A stretch of 64,000 nt of DNA. It comes from Bagarius yarrelli. Lineage: Eukaryota; Chordata; Actinopteri; Siluriformes; Sisoridae. Position numbers and translations under genes: made by a program. The stretch covers positions 1,454,501 to 1,518,500 of the forward strand of contig VCAZ01000075.1 in NCBI GenBank assembly GCA_005784505.1. The letters run 5' to 3'. The notes under the pieces were generated by a model, which was not told where the DNA came from, made no database searches, and worked only from the letters and a program-made list of their open reading frames with translations. How positions within the stretch are numbered: the stretch's first letter is position 1; each line of letters starts with the position of its first letter. Below are positions 44,702-57,000 of the stretch, in pieces.

Positions 44702-44733
<32 letters not shown>
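44702..44733. repeat. (TCA)n microsatellite
   Basis: About ten uninterrupted TCA units. Confidence 0.97.
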
Positions 44734-45172
44734 TTAAAATCTTAAAGAATTTCAAAAAGAAATAATGGAGTCATTATATAAAAAAAGACATTGACCAAGG
44801 AGTTCTTGAGAGCTGAACTATATTAACATTCGTGAAAGCTATCACAGTCAGGGAGATTTTGAAAAGGTGAAAGCCAGCACTATGACCCGTTTTAGTGAAT
44901 ACAGCATCTGGATGCTGTCTTCAGCCTGATGGCAGTGAACTAATTATCTACTTCGTACTTTAAGTAGAAGGGGTTGTGGCAGCCAATTCAGTACTAAAAT
45001 GTCCTCGGGCCATTCTTTATTATAAATCATTTCCGCATGGTATATATATGACACTATCAATAACTGTAATACTCTTTGGTTTAAGTACTGTATATTCTTT
45101 TATAAGGAAGCCACCTAATAATGCTAGAGCACATTAATGCTAGCAAATGACCTTATAATGATGTACTCAGTG
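44734..45172. other. No recognisable feature
   Basis: Mixed-composition spacer between the TCA tract and the hAT miniature element. Nothing supported. Confidence 0.4.
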
Positions 45173-45180
45173 ATATACTG

Positions 45181-45372
45181 CAGGGGTGTCCAAATTCCTG
45201 CCCGGTCCTGGAGGGTTGCAGAGTTCAGCTCCAACTTGCCTCAACACACTTACTTGTAAGTTTCAAGTGTACCCAGCAAGATCTTGATTACTTGGTTCAG
45301 GTGTGTTTGATTAGTGTTGACGCTAAACTCTGCAGGACACCGGCCCTCCAGGACCGAGTTTGGACACCCCTG
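45181..45372. mobile_element. hAT-type miniature element (MITE) copy 3, most complete
   Basis: 192 bases, nearly palindromic. It begins CAGGGGTGTCCAAATTCCTG and ends CGAGTTTGGACACCCCTG. The inner arms, CAGAGTTCAGCTCCAACTTG and CGCTAAACTCTGCAGGACAC-like text, mirror each other. It is flanked by the 8-base duplication ATATACTG / ATATACAG (45173-45180, 45373-45380, one mismatch). It has no coding capacity and would depend on a hAT transposase supplied in trans. Confidence 0.9.
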
Positions 45373-45380
45373 ATATACAG

Positions 45381-45799
45381 CAACTGTTACTCCGAATCCC
45401 TTCCATGACACATTACGTGACCAAATTTCAGCGCCCCAACATTCCCACGGAAGGCAATTGCTGGACCTGGCTGTGTGTAATTGCACGGTTCAGGAAGCAG
45501 AAACGTAGCAGCTGACACACTGTCTGAGTGATGTGCATCATACTGAGCTTTGGAATGAGCTCTACAGGAGAGTTGGACTGCAAATTTTATACTTTGAATT
45601 TTCGCTTCAAACATCATTTTTTTTTGGTGAAACGTTTAGAAGTACATGAAATTGAAGTCATCGAAGATCAGTCGTGTGGCAGGAATCACCGAATTCTTTT
45701 AAGCATAGATATCATCCAGTGGCGACTGGGATGTTGCTGAAAGATGTTGCTGAAAACCTAATAACCACCACCCATGATAAAATTGCTTTAATTTAAGAA
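45381..45799. other. No supported gene
   Basis: Balanced composition, short frames on both strands (for example 45486-45250, 45528-45740) without splice support. Confidence 0.4.
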
Positions 45800-45950
45800 T
45801 ATGTGGGACTGCTCACTGAAAGACTGTGGGTTCAATCCCCATCACCACCTAGCATCATCACTGGGCTTCTAAGTAAGGCCCCTAACCCTGAATAACAAAA
45901 TTAACTCTGGATAAAGGCGTCTTCCAAATTCCAGAAATATAAATGTAGAA
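45800..45950 (+). mobile_element. tRNA-derived SINE copy, diverged
   Basis: GACTGTGGGTTCAATCCCCA is a good B box. AAGTAAGGCCCCTAACCCTG and the tail AACTCTGGATAAAGGCGTCT, TTCCAAATTCCAGAAATATA follow the family order. The 5' head is mostly missing. Confidence 0.7.
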
Positions 45951-47057
45951 TAAAATTCAATAAAAACTCTATATAAATTCTGATTTGCTGATTTTATTTT
46001 CATTCCACCTGCTGTCTATAATAAACTCTCAACAGATCCATACCTACAGTAAAACTACATTTGTAGGAAAAAAAAAAGATAAAAAAAAATTGGTTCACAT
46101 TTCGAATAATTCGAGTTTGTCTTGAAAAAGCTGTCCTTCCTTTCCACCTGCGGCCAAAAACTTGAGCACCGAAAACTCATTCTGCACATTTTGTAGAGGC
46201 AGTCATTTGTCCCGGACGTGTTATAAATATAATTGGAAGCACTGAGTATCTGCTTTCTCAGCACGCCTTCCAAAAAATGCCATACCAATCACAGTAATGA
46301 TGATTACTTTGCTGTTCAGATGCCGATTCAAACCACCGGTGCGATCTTTCCTGGTAGATGATGCATTTTAATGCGGTCCAAGATTCTTCAAAGCTACAGT
46401 ACCTCTTTATGAGGCGTCATTACCGGATTACAGTTATTTAGAGATCTGACATGATTAAACTGAAATATGCTCTAGCCGTCGAATAACCTGGGGACATAAG
46501 GCCAGCATTAGAAAAGGTACAAAATAGATGAAAAATAACCAGCATATGGATGTTGTGTGAATTAATCAATGATTAAATGTTATTCCCATGAAGTCATTAT
46601 AACACAACACATAGTCTGGTTAATGTTTATCCTGGCAAAAAATCAAGTAAGTTTCCGTTAGTAGAAAGTTAGTTCCGGTTATCGCTAGTTAATAATACAA
46701 ACCACAAAAAAACATTCTTGACAGTTCGGCCCATCAAAGGTGTTATAGAAAATTTTCCTCCGAAATGACGACAATATGACCCACTTTTGGATTAATGACA
46801 TAATGTAAAAAACATTTGAATTTGTTGACTAAGCTGACGGAACCAGTGAATGCAGAAACCTTGTTTGGAAACCATGCCTAATGACCAGGTAAAGTAGCCC
46901 TGTTCTACAAATATCATTAAATATTTTTATTTATTGTCTCTCCAGAATTGAAAACTACAATGAGAAAAGAACGGTAGTACATTAGCCTAGAGCATATTCT
47001 ATTCTTTCACACAATGTGAAAGTAGCTATTCATTTAGAGCAAAAATTCGACTTAACC
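45951..47057. other. Single-copy-looking; conserved-element-like tract at 46110-46500
   Basis: 46110-46500 is of balanced composition with no repeat signature (GTCATTTGTCCCGGACGTGT, AAACCACCGGTGCGATCTTT, AGGCGTCATTACCGGATTAC). It is a candidate conserved non-coding element by texture only. Confidence 0.35.
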
Positions 47058-47905
47058 TTTTAATTTAAGTTACATTTTCAGAACTCACTAAATACACTTG
47101 TGACCAGACTTAATTACTACACTTAACTCGCTAATAGAATGCTAATAGCATAGCTATTAGCAGGTTAACTATAACTATCGATAACATTAGCCTATTTAGC
47201 GACTGAGATGCTCAATAACTACAGAGACTACATGCATGAACTAAAAAACCTGCAACTTTTCACCATAAAACATTTATTTTGGTGTGGAAGTCACTACACT
47301 ACATTCATAAGAAGCAACTATGCTAATTGTTAAAAAATCATAATATGCAACAAGCTATTGAGACTGGGAATATTACCTTATCTATCACTACATTCCGATT
47401 AAAAAAATGTGAACCAGTAGTGCATCAATGAACAACTGGAACACAGACTAATAATAAATAAGATCAAAGGTACAGGACAGTAAGAAAAAAATGTACATAT
47501 AAGACTTACAAATCCACTAACAGGACGCTAAAATTAGGACTCCATCAGCTTTAAGTGTTAGCCCGTCCTATATTGATTCATGTTTGGGGTCATGTCCTAT
47601 TACTCTCCCACTTTCTTCTACACTTCCTCTGCCATGGAGTTGGTTTTGAGGCTTATTACATTTTGTCTAATAGTTACCTGTTGGCTAAATCCACCCATGC
47701 TACCAGTGAAATATGTGACATTTGCCTTAAAGCAGGTCGCATTCTTTTACTAGAAGGGGATGGGAGAGGCTGTATGGTTGTAGCGCTTAAGCCATTAGGA
47801 GGTACCCGTGTCAAAACAATTTGATCCGATTAAGAGTTGTTCTACCACTAAAATAACTGTAGCGACATTATTTTAAGGTTAAAAAAACTACATAGTGTTG
47901 CTTCA
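47058..47905. repeat. Unnamed interspersed repeat, copy 2
   Basis: It has the same ordered segments and orientation as 19310-20100. It begins AATTTAAGTTACATTTTCAG and ends AACTACATAGTGTTGCTTC. Internal anchors are TACATATAAGACTTACAAAT, GTGTTAGCCCGTCCTATATT and TTAAAGCAGGTCGCATTC. It contains a short AGCATAGCTATTAGCAGG tandem-like stretch absent from copy 1. Confidence 0.7.
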
Positions 47906-48634
47906 ATATTGCCCAAAAATATATCTTTAAATCTCAAGTTGCTGTTTTAGAAAATTAATCACCATAATCTGACCAAATCAAAACAAAGAATAATACGGGT
48001 TTAATTTCCTAAAACAATTCTGAGTGACTCATGACTGGCTATGGTAGAATTCAGTAGTAAAATGGCCTGTATGGCATCCTAGCTAGTGGCTCCCCTGTGG
48101 CATAGGCGCTCAATTATTTCAAGGCACAGCAATAACTCAGGGATTGACAGCAGTATAAAGAGCACAATGACCCTGCTTAGGCCAAGGAAAGGAGGCAGAT
48201 TAGCCTGACTTTATTGAAGGCATTACGTAATTGGAGGAGCACTTAAATATGTGCCCTTTTATTAAAGACCTAGTCTTTCCAAAGGATTGCATACTTCTCA
48301 ATAAAGCCAAAAAGTGGAAGGTGCATGGCAAAAGACTGCTAAATATTCCAAAGTTATAGGACAGAAGCATGAATATAATAAGTCCAATATTATATATTAT
48401 AGTCTGGAGATTCTTTTGAATTAAAAAAAATGTATTAATGAGTCAGCATGTTTGTTCTTATATGTCTTTTATGTACCCAACAAACTTTATAATGAACGTA
48501 TGTACTTTCCGGTGTCTATAACTCATATTAATAGAACTAATTTATCACTTAATACCCAGCGCATCTGTCGATATACCTAGAGGAAAAAGTTCATTACAAT
48601 CACATTTTTCATGCTAGCTCCCTTTACTAGCAGA
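47906..48634. other. Conserved-element-like tract at 48100-48350, no gene
   Basis: CAAGGCACAGCAATAACTCA, AATGACCCTGCTTAGGCCAA and GGCATTACGTAATTGGAGGA are of balanced composition and non-repetitive. Possible conserved non-coding element. Confidence 0.3.
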
Positions 48635-48671
48635 TCTTATTTGTTGTGTGTGTGTGTGTGGGGGGGGGGGG
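48635..48671. repeat. (GT)n with G-run
   Basis: A GT tract ends in a 12-base G-run, like the tract at 2681-2744. Confidence 0.95.
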
Positions 48672-48820
48672 GTCGAGGCTTGTTAGATTAGAAAAAAATT
48701 AAAACAAGTTTCTGGCAGATGGAAAATACAGAGGGCAATAAGGAGGAGAGATTCAACATACAGCCTTTTTTCTTTGTTGGCTGGAAGTGATAGGCTTTTT
48801 GCAGGGAAAATGGAAAATAA

Positions 48821-49195
<375 letters not shown>

Positions 49196-49379
49196 GACAG
49201 ACATACTGACAGACCGACAGATAAACAGATCGGCGCCAGCATCAAGATAATACATGGAAACTCGGTTTTTATGCAACTCTCTGGAATTCCAGGAGAATCA
49301 TATATAAAGCTATATGTTTCTGTTGCGAAATTGCTCTTACAGCTAAACGACACTAAGGCTTTCCACATTCCACAGCTAA

Positions 49380-49545
49380 CTACAGTTACATTTCTAGTAT
49401 TTGGTAGAACTCATCACATTTTTCATCCAACAGATCAGTTGAGGTTAATTTTTTTCAGGGTCTAGCAGTGGCAGGCTGGTGGTGCTTAGAATTAAACCCA
49501 AAATTCTTCTGATTATCAACCTAAACAGTGAGCTACCATTTCCTT
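49380..49545 (-). mobile_element. tRNA-derived SINE copy
   Basis: Plus-strand ACAGTTACATTTCTAGTATT, TTGGTAGAACTCATCACATT, then GAATTAAACCCAAAATTCTT and ATCAACCTAAACAGTGAGCT is the reverse of the SINE tail, B box and A box. It is strongly diverged. Confidence 0.55.
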
Positions 49546-50402
49546 TACAGGCTTTAGTCATTGACCTTTATGTATTTAATGCAAAAAATGTACTTCCAAA
49601 GATAAAATTTCAAAAGTTTGGTTGCCAGTTTGTTTATTATCAAGGTTGCATTTTTACAATCAGATGCTATCAGAAGAATTTATATTAAAATTTAGAAGAA
49701 AAAAAATGTAGTTTATATTTTCAATTCAGTTTACACTGTTGATAAGTGACATCTTTTTTTAAATGCATTTTAAAATCAATTTTTGTGCAAACAAAAACGA
49801 ATTGCTCAAAATAAGTAACATACAAAATAATAACGACAAATCAGTAATTTAAATAAAAAAAATGATATGGAATCATACTGAATTATTGTTACATGGATAG
49901 ATTGTTACAAAGTAATGGATGATATTTTAGGTGTGCTGACATTTATTGTCATGGCAACATAAGTGTAGCTCTAATTATCACAGCAGGATGTGTCATAATA
50001 CCTGCCATAAAGTATCTTACATGCAATTTTTTGCCGCATGCTCTAGCTAGCGTATGTTTTAGTGGCTGGTTTATGATGGCTGTTATGAGATCAGTGACAA
50101 GTGTCATAACCATTGGCCAAGTTTCGTCTGTGATATCATGTCATTTCTCATAAAAGTTTACGGCTTTGCATTATCATATCTTAATGCTGCATCTGTAGCA
50201 AAAGTCATTAGAAGGGAATTGAAGCCATTTTCTGAAGATAATACATGCATTATCCTGGTTATACTTTGGATTTAAAGTATTGTTTAAAAAAACACGGTAC
50301 ATAGTTTTCTATTTATTGTCATGTCATTTAATTGGAAACCGCTTATATAATTACAACATAATTGTAGTACATTTATGGTCCTCATTTGTATTCTTTTTAT
50401 AT
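49546..50402. other. No recognisable gene
   Basis: AT-rich single-copy-looking sequence. Nothing supported. Confidence 0.45.
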
Positions 50403-50404
50403 GC

Positions 50405-50467
<63 letters not shown>

Positions 50468-50545
50468 CATCCATCCATCCATCCATCCATCTGGACAGAC
50501 AGACAGACAGACATAGTGACAGACAGACTGACTGACCCACAGATA
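50403..50545. repeat. (TATC)n-(CCAT)n-(GACA)n microsatellite
   Basis: (TATC)n (50405-50466), then (CCAT)n, then CTGGACAGACAGACAGACAG and GTGACAGACAGACTGACTG. The right flank is built like that of the tract at 49056-49195 (CTGGAAGGACAGACAGACAT). Confidence 0.95.
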
Positions 50546-51260
50546 CATATAGATTCTGCAGATAAGCGTGTTGAATAAACCCACTTAGAATATACCAAAA
50601 GTTATCATATAGACATTTATAAATATATATTTAGAGCAGTATTACATTATGTGACCCCAACAATACAAACAATGACAAAAATAGTCTCAGGTCTTTTTGC
50701 CAGCCAGGCCATCAGGGCAGGAAAAAGGATGTTTTAATTAATTTTCAATTCAATTAATCTTTTTCTACATGTATTTTAACAGTTATATTTTAAGACACTA
50801 AGAAACCAAAGCCACTATTTAATTTGTCAGGTTTAGAGTAGTATCATGTAGTCAGAATTTTAGACTTCACTTATCTTTCCTTTACTTGGCCCATCTATGT
50901 CGCTCTGTCACTAATAATTAACATTTCAGACATGCACCAAAGTAAAAATCAGTTGTCATAGTGATGTAATCTAGAAACCAGCCCTGAAAGTGTCATAACA
51001 TAAGCATGACATTGATGTAAAATAAAAGCGTTAGTGGCTTAAAATTGTTAGTGATGCATACACTAAGGCATGACACTTACGCAGGACCAGGCTAACTGCG
51101 CAAGTATGGTGTCGAGTTTGTTTGCATTTTTCTAAAGAATGAATTAAGGCTTAAGGAAGTCTTATTAATGTTAAATTTTAATATAATAGCTAGCAAAACA
51201 TTTCTTCCAAAAGATTTATTACTAACATTTTGCACTTTAAAGACCCTTAGGCATCTCTCC
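50546..51260. other. No supported gene
   Basis: AT-rich. TAGTGGCTTAAAATTGTTAG and nearby text show no family I know. Confidence 0.4.
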
Positions 51261-51270
51261 ATTCTCTTAC

Positions 51271-51319
51271 CCTCTTCTGCAGCACCCATCCTTGAATCAG
51301 CACACTTTCGTTGGTAAGC
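51271..51319 (-). CDS. Candidate internal exon of an unidentified gene (minus strand)
   Basis: On the minus strand the frame reads CDHCNHDGTNETVR, then LTNESVLIQGWVLQKR, and meets a donor AGAGG|GTAAGAG whose last exon base is 51271. If the acceptor is the GTGAG at 51322-51320, the exon is 49 bases. A longer exon beginning further upstream would include the Cys-containing part. A pyrimidine tract (CTCTGTCTTTTTCCTCTGC) lies further upstream. The peptide has protein-like composition with a possible N-glycosylation site (NET, NES). The plus strand at the same place also has a strong acceptor (CTCTTACCCTCTTCTGCAG at 51264-51282), so the strand is not certain. I do not recognise the protein and see no partner exon. 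Confidence 0.25.
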
Positions 51320-51878
51320 CTCACGGTTTCGTTGGTCCCGTCATGATTGCAGTGATCGCAGAGGAAAAAGACAGAGGTTTGCCTTGCTTATTACCCTCTC
51401 CAGTGGAGCATTTCAAGGATTCATTTTTTAAATTGTACTGCCCTTCATCTTTTACACTCGTATCACTTATTTGAAGGTCACGAGCACTTTTACTTTGTCT
51501 TGTCAAACCCCCCCATTGTTTGATATTGCTGCATGATTCAAGTGGTGCAAGATTTGAATTAATCAAGCACTTTTATCAGACTGATTGCTAGCCAGTGGTA
51601 TGTAACCCCGTATGCATAGAACCACATGCTTGGCAATCACTGGGTTATTTTGAAGCACGCTGATAAGGATGGGACAACACAATTGAAAAGTTTAAGCCAG
51701 GAATTATTTTTATCAGTTTTGTTTATTTTCCAACTGTTCATTTTCTGTAGCGCAGGGTATCATTTTCTCTACACAGGGACACATGTCTGGAGACCATCTG
51801 AGGGGACTTAGGGCACACAGCGGAGGACACCCTAACCATAAAGACTTTTATAAAACATTATTACATAGACTTTATAAT
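51320..51878. other. No further gene; fragment of common teleost repeat at 51770-51835
   Basis: CACAGGGACACATGTCTGG, GGGGACTTAGGGCACACAGC and GGAGGACACCCTAACC recall the head of the 5319-type element. Confidence 0.4.
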
Positions 51879-52166
51879 CAGGGCTGTCTAAAAATATTGA
51901 TACAGCTAAGTATTGCGATATTTTTTCACGATATTCTAACCTCTAGTATCGATACATATTTAAATTACGTTTTATACTGATTTACGTTTATGTAAATATG
52001 TAATTAAAGCCCTCAGTGTGTGTTAAACAACTTCCTTCTACGCTCTTGTAATCATCTCAGATGCAAGCATATGTACTGTATTGCAATATATCGTAATATA
52101 TTGCATCGTAATTCACGTATCTTGATATGTATCAGCTCGTGAGGCCTTTGCCAATACACAGCCCTA
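51879..52166. mobile_element. hAT-type miniature element, second family
   Basis: It starts CAGGGCTGTCTAAAAATATT and ends GCCAATACACAGCCCTA, giving imperfect inverted termini of the CAGGGCTGT type. Internal text such as TGCGATATTTTTTCACGATA, TAGTATCGATACATATT and GTATTGCAATATATCGTAAT is typical of a fish element family rich in ATCG palindromes. No matching target duplication survives. Confidence 0.65.
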
Positions 52167-53164
52167 CACACTTTTTTAAAATATATTTTGATCATTACAA
52201 AAGTGATCCACAATTAGGAAACTATTTATTTATACTTTTTTAACTGTGTTTATTTTTTCGTTAAAGTTACGTAGATTTCACCAGTTTTACCTTAATATAT
52301 GTGGGAAAAAAAAAAATCCACATATAGTACTAATTAATAATTAGGTTTTAATAACCCAATCCTTATCAAGTTTAAAATTTTATTATTTAGTGCCTCTAGT
52401 ACAATTAATAAAATTTGTGGGTCTAGTTAAAGTGGATGATGCACCTTACATCAAATCTATTAAGTATTGACACCAGGGGCATATAAACAAGCAATAAACA
52501 AGATTCTGACATGAAGATAAGTTATCTGTTACATAATGCCTCGGCTCATCTCAGACCACTTTAAAGATATGACAGAACTTTCTATTTTGTTATTTTATAG
52601 GAAAAATGTCAGAGACCCAAAACAGCAGAGAGCATGGTTACCCTCTCAGGTCTACAGTATCACACATCCAATTTATTCTGAAGATGCCATTGGGGCTCAT
52701 TGGCATGTAAAAGGCAGCCACTGATACCTGATTGACTGCAGGTGCCAACCAAGTCAAATTACAGCCACATTAGTCCCTCGTCCCTCGTCTCCGCTGCTGT
52801 TTGCACCACAGTGGGCTGCTGTGAAATGCCTGCTGACATCTGTATCTCTTACATTTGTAATCGAGTGCTGCACAAAAGTTTTTTGAGTACATCGGCTTCT
52901 ATATGGAATTCTATGTACTTGTTTGGATGATGCACAGATATTTGTGAATTATTTTTGAGAGGATTGAGAGGTCAGAAATCTTTTTAAAAAAAAGCCTTAC
53001 TCCTTTCCTAATTAGCTCTTTAAACATTTGGCTGTTTTTGTGCAAAAACATCCTTGTCCCTATAAACTGTAGCAGGAATTGTCATGTTCAGCTGGTATTA
53101 TTTCTCACAGTCTCGATTCTAGGCTTTATGTTTAATCAATTTTTATGAAAAAAACAAAGCTACG
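52167..53164. other. Single-copy-looking; possible conserved tract 52660-52900
   Basis: 52660-52900 is of balanced composition (CTCATTGGCATGTAAAAGGC, TGGGCTGCTGTGAAATGCCT). The 62-codon plus-strand frames here have no clear splice context. Confidence 0.35.
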
Positions 53165-53290
53165 CCACCGATAAACTTTTATTTACTGTTCACGGCACTT
53201 GGCAGACATCCTTATTTCAGAACGACTTACATTTATCTAATTGTTTATATCCATCTGAGCAGTTGAGGGCCCAGCAATAGCAGTTTATGA
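53165..53290 (-). mobile_element. Tail part of a tRNA-derived SINE
   Basis: Plus-strand CACTTGGCAGACATCCTTAT, TTCAGAACGACTTACATTTA and GAGCAGTTGAGGGCCCAGC is the reverse of the SINE tail and middle part. The tRNA head is missing. Confidence 0.65.
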
Positions 53291-54042
53291 ATTTACAATT
53301 TTCAATTTTCCAAACACCTTGATTAGATGCAAGACGCAATGAAATATAATGAAAATCATGTCATGCAGTGCTATAATAAAAAAAAAAAACCTTTCTTTAA
53401 TTGTCCCTAAATTGTTATTGTTGTAATAACCTCTTGTCCCAATTTCGGATACGATTAGTACCGACCAGTCCAGATGACTTATCTGTGTCCTATGACTTAT
53501 CTGCGGCTCTGCTGACAGTAACTACTATAGCAGGCTACTTTGGCTACAATTCACATTTCTACAGAGATTAGAGCCCATTTTCTGCATTGCAATGATTTAA
53601 TCTCGTCAGTACTTCCAAGGAGGTTTGCGTCTCTTATTGCTCTTGAGATGGCATAATGAATTCTTTTCCAACTTATTGAGTCATTCCAATTTCTCAGCGG
53701 GTATCGAGAAGACAACGGCGTTTGATGAAAGAAAGAAAAGATTGCATTCGTGCCAACACGCTCTTAATTTATGATGTTATGGTAATGGGAATTGTGTTGC
53801 TTACAAAAGCCATGTTCATCCTCTATTTATTCATTTTTGGAGTCCCTTCTTTTCTCTTCATCTGAATACTACACCGCTAATGACCTTGGGAATGCGTAGA
53901 CGTATGTATCATTTAGTCACTTTCCAGGAAGCAAGCCAGTTACTGGATTAAGACGTCACAACCCAATTTAAGGCATTCCGGTGCCTGCATAAGCAGTTAT
54001 TATGCTGCAACAAAAGCAACTTAAAATGGATCGTTTACCTTT
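53291..54042. other. Conserved-element-like tract 53550-53960, no gene
   Basis: Balanced, non-repetitive text (TCTCAGCGGGTATCGAGAAG, GATTGCATTCGTGCCAACAC, AATTTATGATGTTATGGTAA). A candidate conserved non-coding element by texture. Confidence 0.35.
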
Positions 54043-54193
<151 letters not shown>

Positions 54194-55329
54194 TGATGGT
54201 ACTTAAGTAGAAAAAGTATCAGATGGTAAACCATTAGGATGAACGACTATTAAATAATAAAATAAAAATCTTTCAATTGGACGAAAAAACTGTAATTTAA
54301 ACACTTATTAATTACATTTTTGAAAGTTTAATAACTTTAATGCTATTTGCAAGATTTTGTGGAAGGAACCTACATATTAGGGTCAGCAGCAGCAGGGGGC
54401 AATGGTGGACCCAAATGGACATATTGGCCAATCAAAAGTTTATGCCTTTTATTTTGGCCAATATGGAAAAAACCAACACAGAAAATAGGAACCTATTTAT
54501 TGATCTTCTGATAGGCTGGGTATCCCAAAGCCCGCCCACAAATTCATCCACAGACCACGGAATAGTTTTACACACTAGTTTGACATCTATAGGCTCCACA
54601 ATGACTTATCGGAAAGAAAACAAAGGAAATTTACCAGAATTAGTGTTTTTCTTTGCGTCCACTAAGGAATTTTTATAATGACAAACATTTTTGTTAAATG
54701 TGTATGCTTTTAGTGTTTGTAACTTTGTGATGTATAGTTTTTTGAAGCCCGTGGATAATGCTAACATTACCTTCAATGAACTAGCACAAGCACTGCTATT
54801 TCCCCGTCCTTATCAGGTGTCCTAAAGCTGACCTGTCTTTCATCTTTTTAGCCCCATTTCACACAGCTTTGGGATGTATGATCCTGTTTCTTATGCAACT
54901 GGAAAGCCGCACTTGAGCATGACAGGGGTTACAGAAGCATGTATCCAGCCACAGTCTGGTGCAGGATGCAGCTATTTGGTATGAGTAGTTTCATTAGGAG
55001 AAACTATTGACTGTATTGTATGTTATTAGGGTAATGCTAACCAACAAGGAATTATGCTGTGAATTTAGAGCTATCTAATTTAGCTGGTCCAAGAAAAAAT
55101 TAATTTATAGATTGTTTTGTTAAAATAAAACTAGAGGTTTTACGTTTAATCACGTCTCATCGCTTTCCATCTTGGAATTTACACATTGTGAATATTGACT
55201 AAGGGAAAAACTTTAGATGTTGGATAGCAGCTTTAGACGTGATGCCTATTCTTTGCAAATAAATAATTAAAATACATTTAAGTGAATTCTCTTTTTTGTG
55301 TTGGAATCCATATTTGTCGAAAAATGAGA
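54194..55329. other. No supported gene
   Basis: A 112-codon plus-strand frame (54340-54678) has no recognisable motif and includes AATGGTGGACCCAAATGGAC and CAAAGCCCGCCCACAAATTC, text that looks like a repeat rather than coding sequence. It is left unassigned. Confidence 0.35.
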
Positions 55330-55490
55330 AGTAAAAAAAACAACTGGTGGAGGTGGTGTAATGCTGTGGGGAAAACACAGCAAAATATTTATAGACATAA
55401 CAATAAATTTAGTTTTCTTCAGTGGTCGGTTGAGTCTGGATCTGAATCTTGTAGAACACTTTTATCATAAGCTAGAATGGAAAACTTGCA
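55330..55490 (+). pseudogene. Tc1-like transposase relic (catalytic part)
   Basis: ACTGGTGGAGGTGGTGTAAT then GCTGTGGGGA translates to TGGGGVMLWG, as in the GG..VMVWG block of Tc1 transposases. After a shortened spacer, GTCTGGATCTGAATCTTGTA then GAACAC translates to LDLNLVEHFYHKLEW, resembling the SPDLNPIE block with the last catalytic residue. Frames differ and much is deleted. This is an old relic. Confidence 0.5.
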
Positions 55491-57000
55491 GCATATAAAT
55501 GTAACCAAATAAACTGTAGGAATAGTATGGTTGCAGGATAACCTGACATATTTATAGTGAAAGTTTTTCCAGCAGTGTGTAGGTTTATCATTAGGTTATT
55601 AGCACAAAACATGCAGCGCTTCCCAGAGCTATTTACAAACATTCTGTGTAAACTCTTTACATGTTAAAGACAGATATCTGTATTTTTAATGTTAAAACGA
55701 GACAGTTGTCATGGCATTCGAACATACAAACATTTGTTTTGCTAGTTGCAAATCAATAAATTTAGTGGTCTAAAATTGTATTAATATATTCTATGGAAGG
55801 CGAAGGACCAAGAAATGTTATTCTTAGTCAAAATGCCTGCCTGCCTGTCAATAGATTTAAGTACATACTTCTATGTTCACAGAGATGGGATACGTCATCA
55901 GCGCATTTACATACTCAGGAAATAATGCTGAATCAAAACAGAGCACAAACTTGGATTAATATTGGTGTTGTGTTTCCACGCTACCGACAACTACAAAGTG
56001 AAAGATGACACCATAGCTAATGTAACTTATGGAGATTGTGTACCTTTACGAATTAGTTTAACTACAGCAGCAGTGTGTAATCTGGGATCATTTATATGGT
56101 TGGTATTTTAGTACTGTTACTAACTATACTATAATGTCTTCTCACCTGTGAATGACACATGATTTATAGTCTAGACTGTGCGAGTTCATGCGGTTAGGAG
56201 ATGTGGCTTTGGACTGCCAATTAGACAGAGGGTGGGACATAAGATTTTAGAGATATTAGGCTACAGTTAACATTTTTGAAGATGTCTTACTGCTTCCTTA
56301 ATTAACAATAAGCTTACAAGTCTTATTATCAGAAGGTGTGTGTGTAACATGTAGAGTCTTAGCTGCAGTACTCGAGCATTTCATTTCTGTTCTGTATAAT
56401 GATGTTTATTGACACTATCCGGATTTTTACCATTCACTAATATAAAAAATGTGTCGCTGTATTACCATCATTGCTCTATTATCAACATTTCTGCTGTAAG
56501 ACCGCACAGATAAAGGTAACAGCCTAATCATTTGCCCCACCCATAACGACCAGCCGACCATTAGCATCGGCAAACATTAGCCACCTTTCTTCAAAGCTTT
56601 CAAAGCTCATACCTCTTTCTTTGCCGCCAGCGACTGCTAATGGACTTGGCATTTGCAGAGAACCATTATTTTAATTTATTTTAATGCCAGCCCGCAAAGG
56701 CCTGACACATTCTGAGAGCTATCCCTCTCCCCGAGATGCACTACGACTCCCTGGGTTCTGCAGTGTGCATTTACATATTTATTAAAATTATTTCTAGGCA
56801 AGATCATTTGGGTTAGAATGTTATAATGCACTCTAAAAACTCAAAGAGGAATAGTGCAATCAGACTAGTCACACATTTCTCTAAAAGTAAAAGCAGGCGT
56901 TTGATTTCATACATCAGTGTGAAAGAATTTTTACATTACTTTGCATAGATCTGACAAAAACAAATACGGATATTTAAAAAAATTTTTTTTAAAAAGAACT
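55491..57000. other. Single-copy-looking; conserved-element-like tract 56500-56800
   Basis: GACTGCTAATGGACTTGGCA, GAGAACCATTATTTTAATTT and GCATTTACATATTTATTAAA look like conserved non-coding sequence. No gene was seen. Confidence 0.35.

Noticed and set aside
54340..54678. 112-codon plus-strand frame
   Set aside because: No motif, signal peptide or splice context. The text looks repeat-derived.
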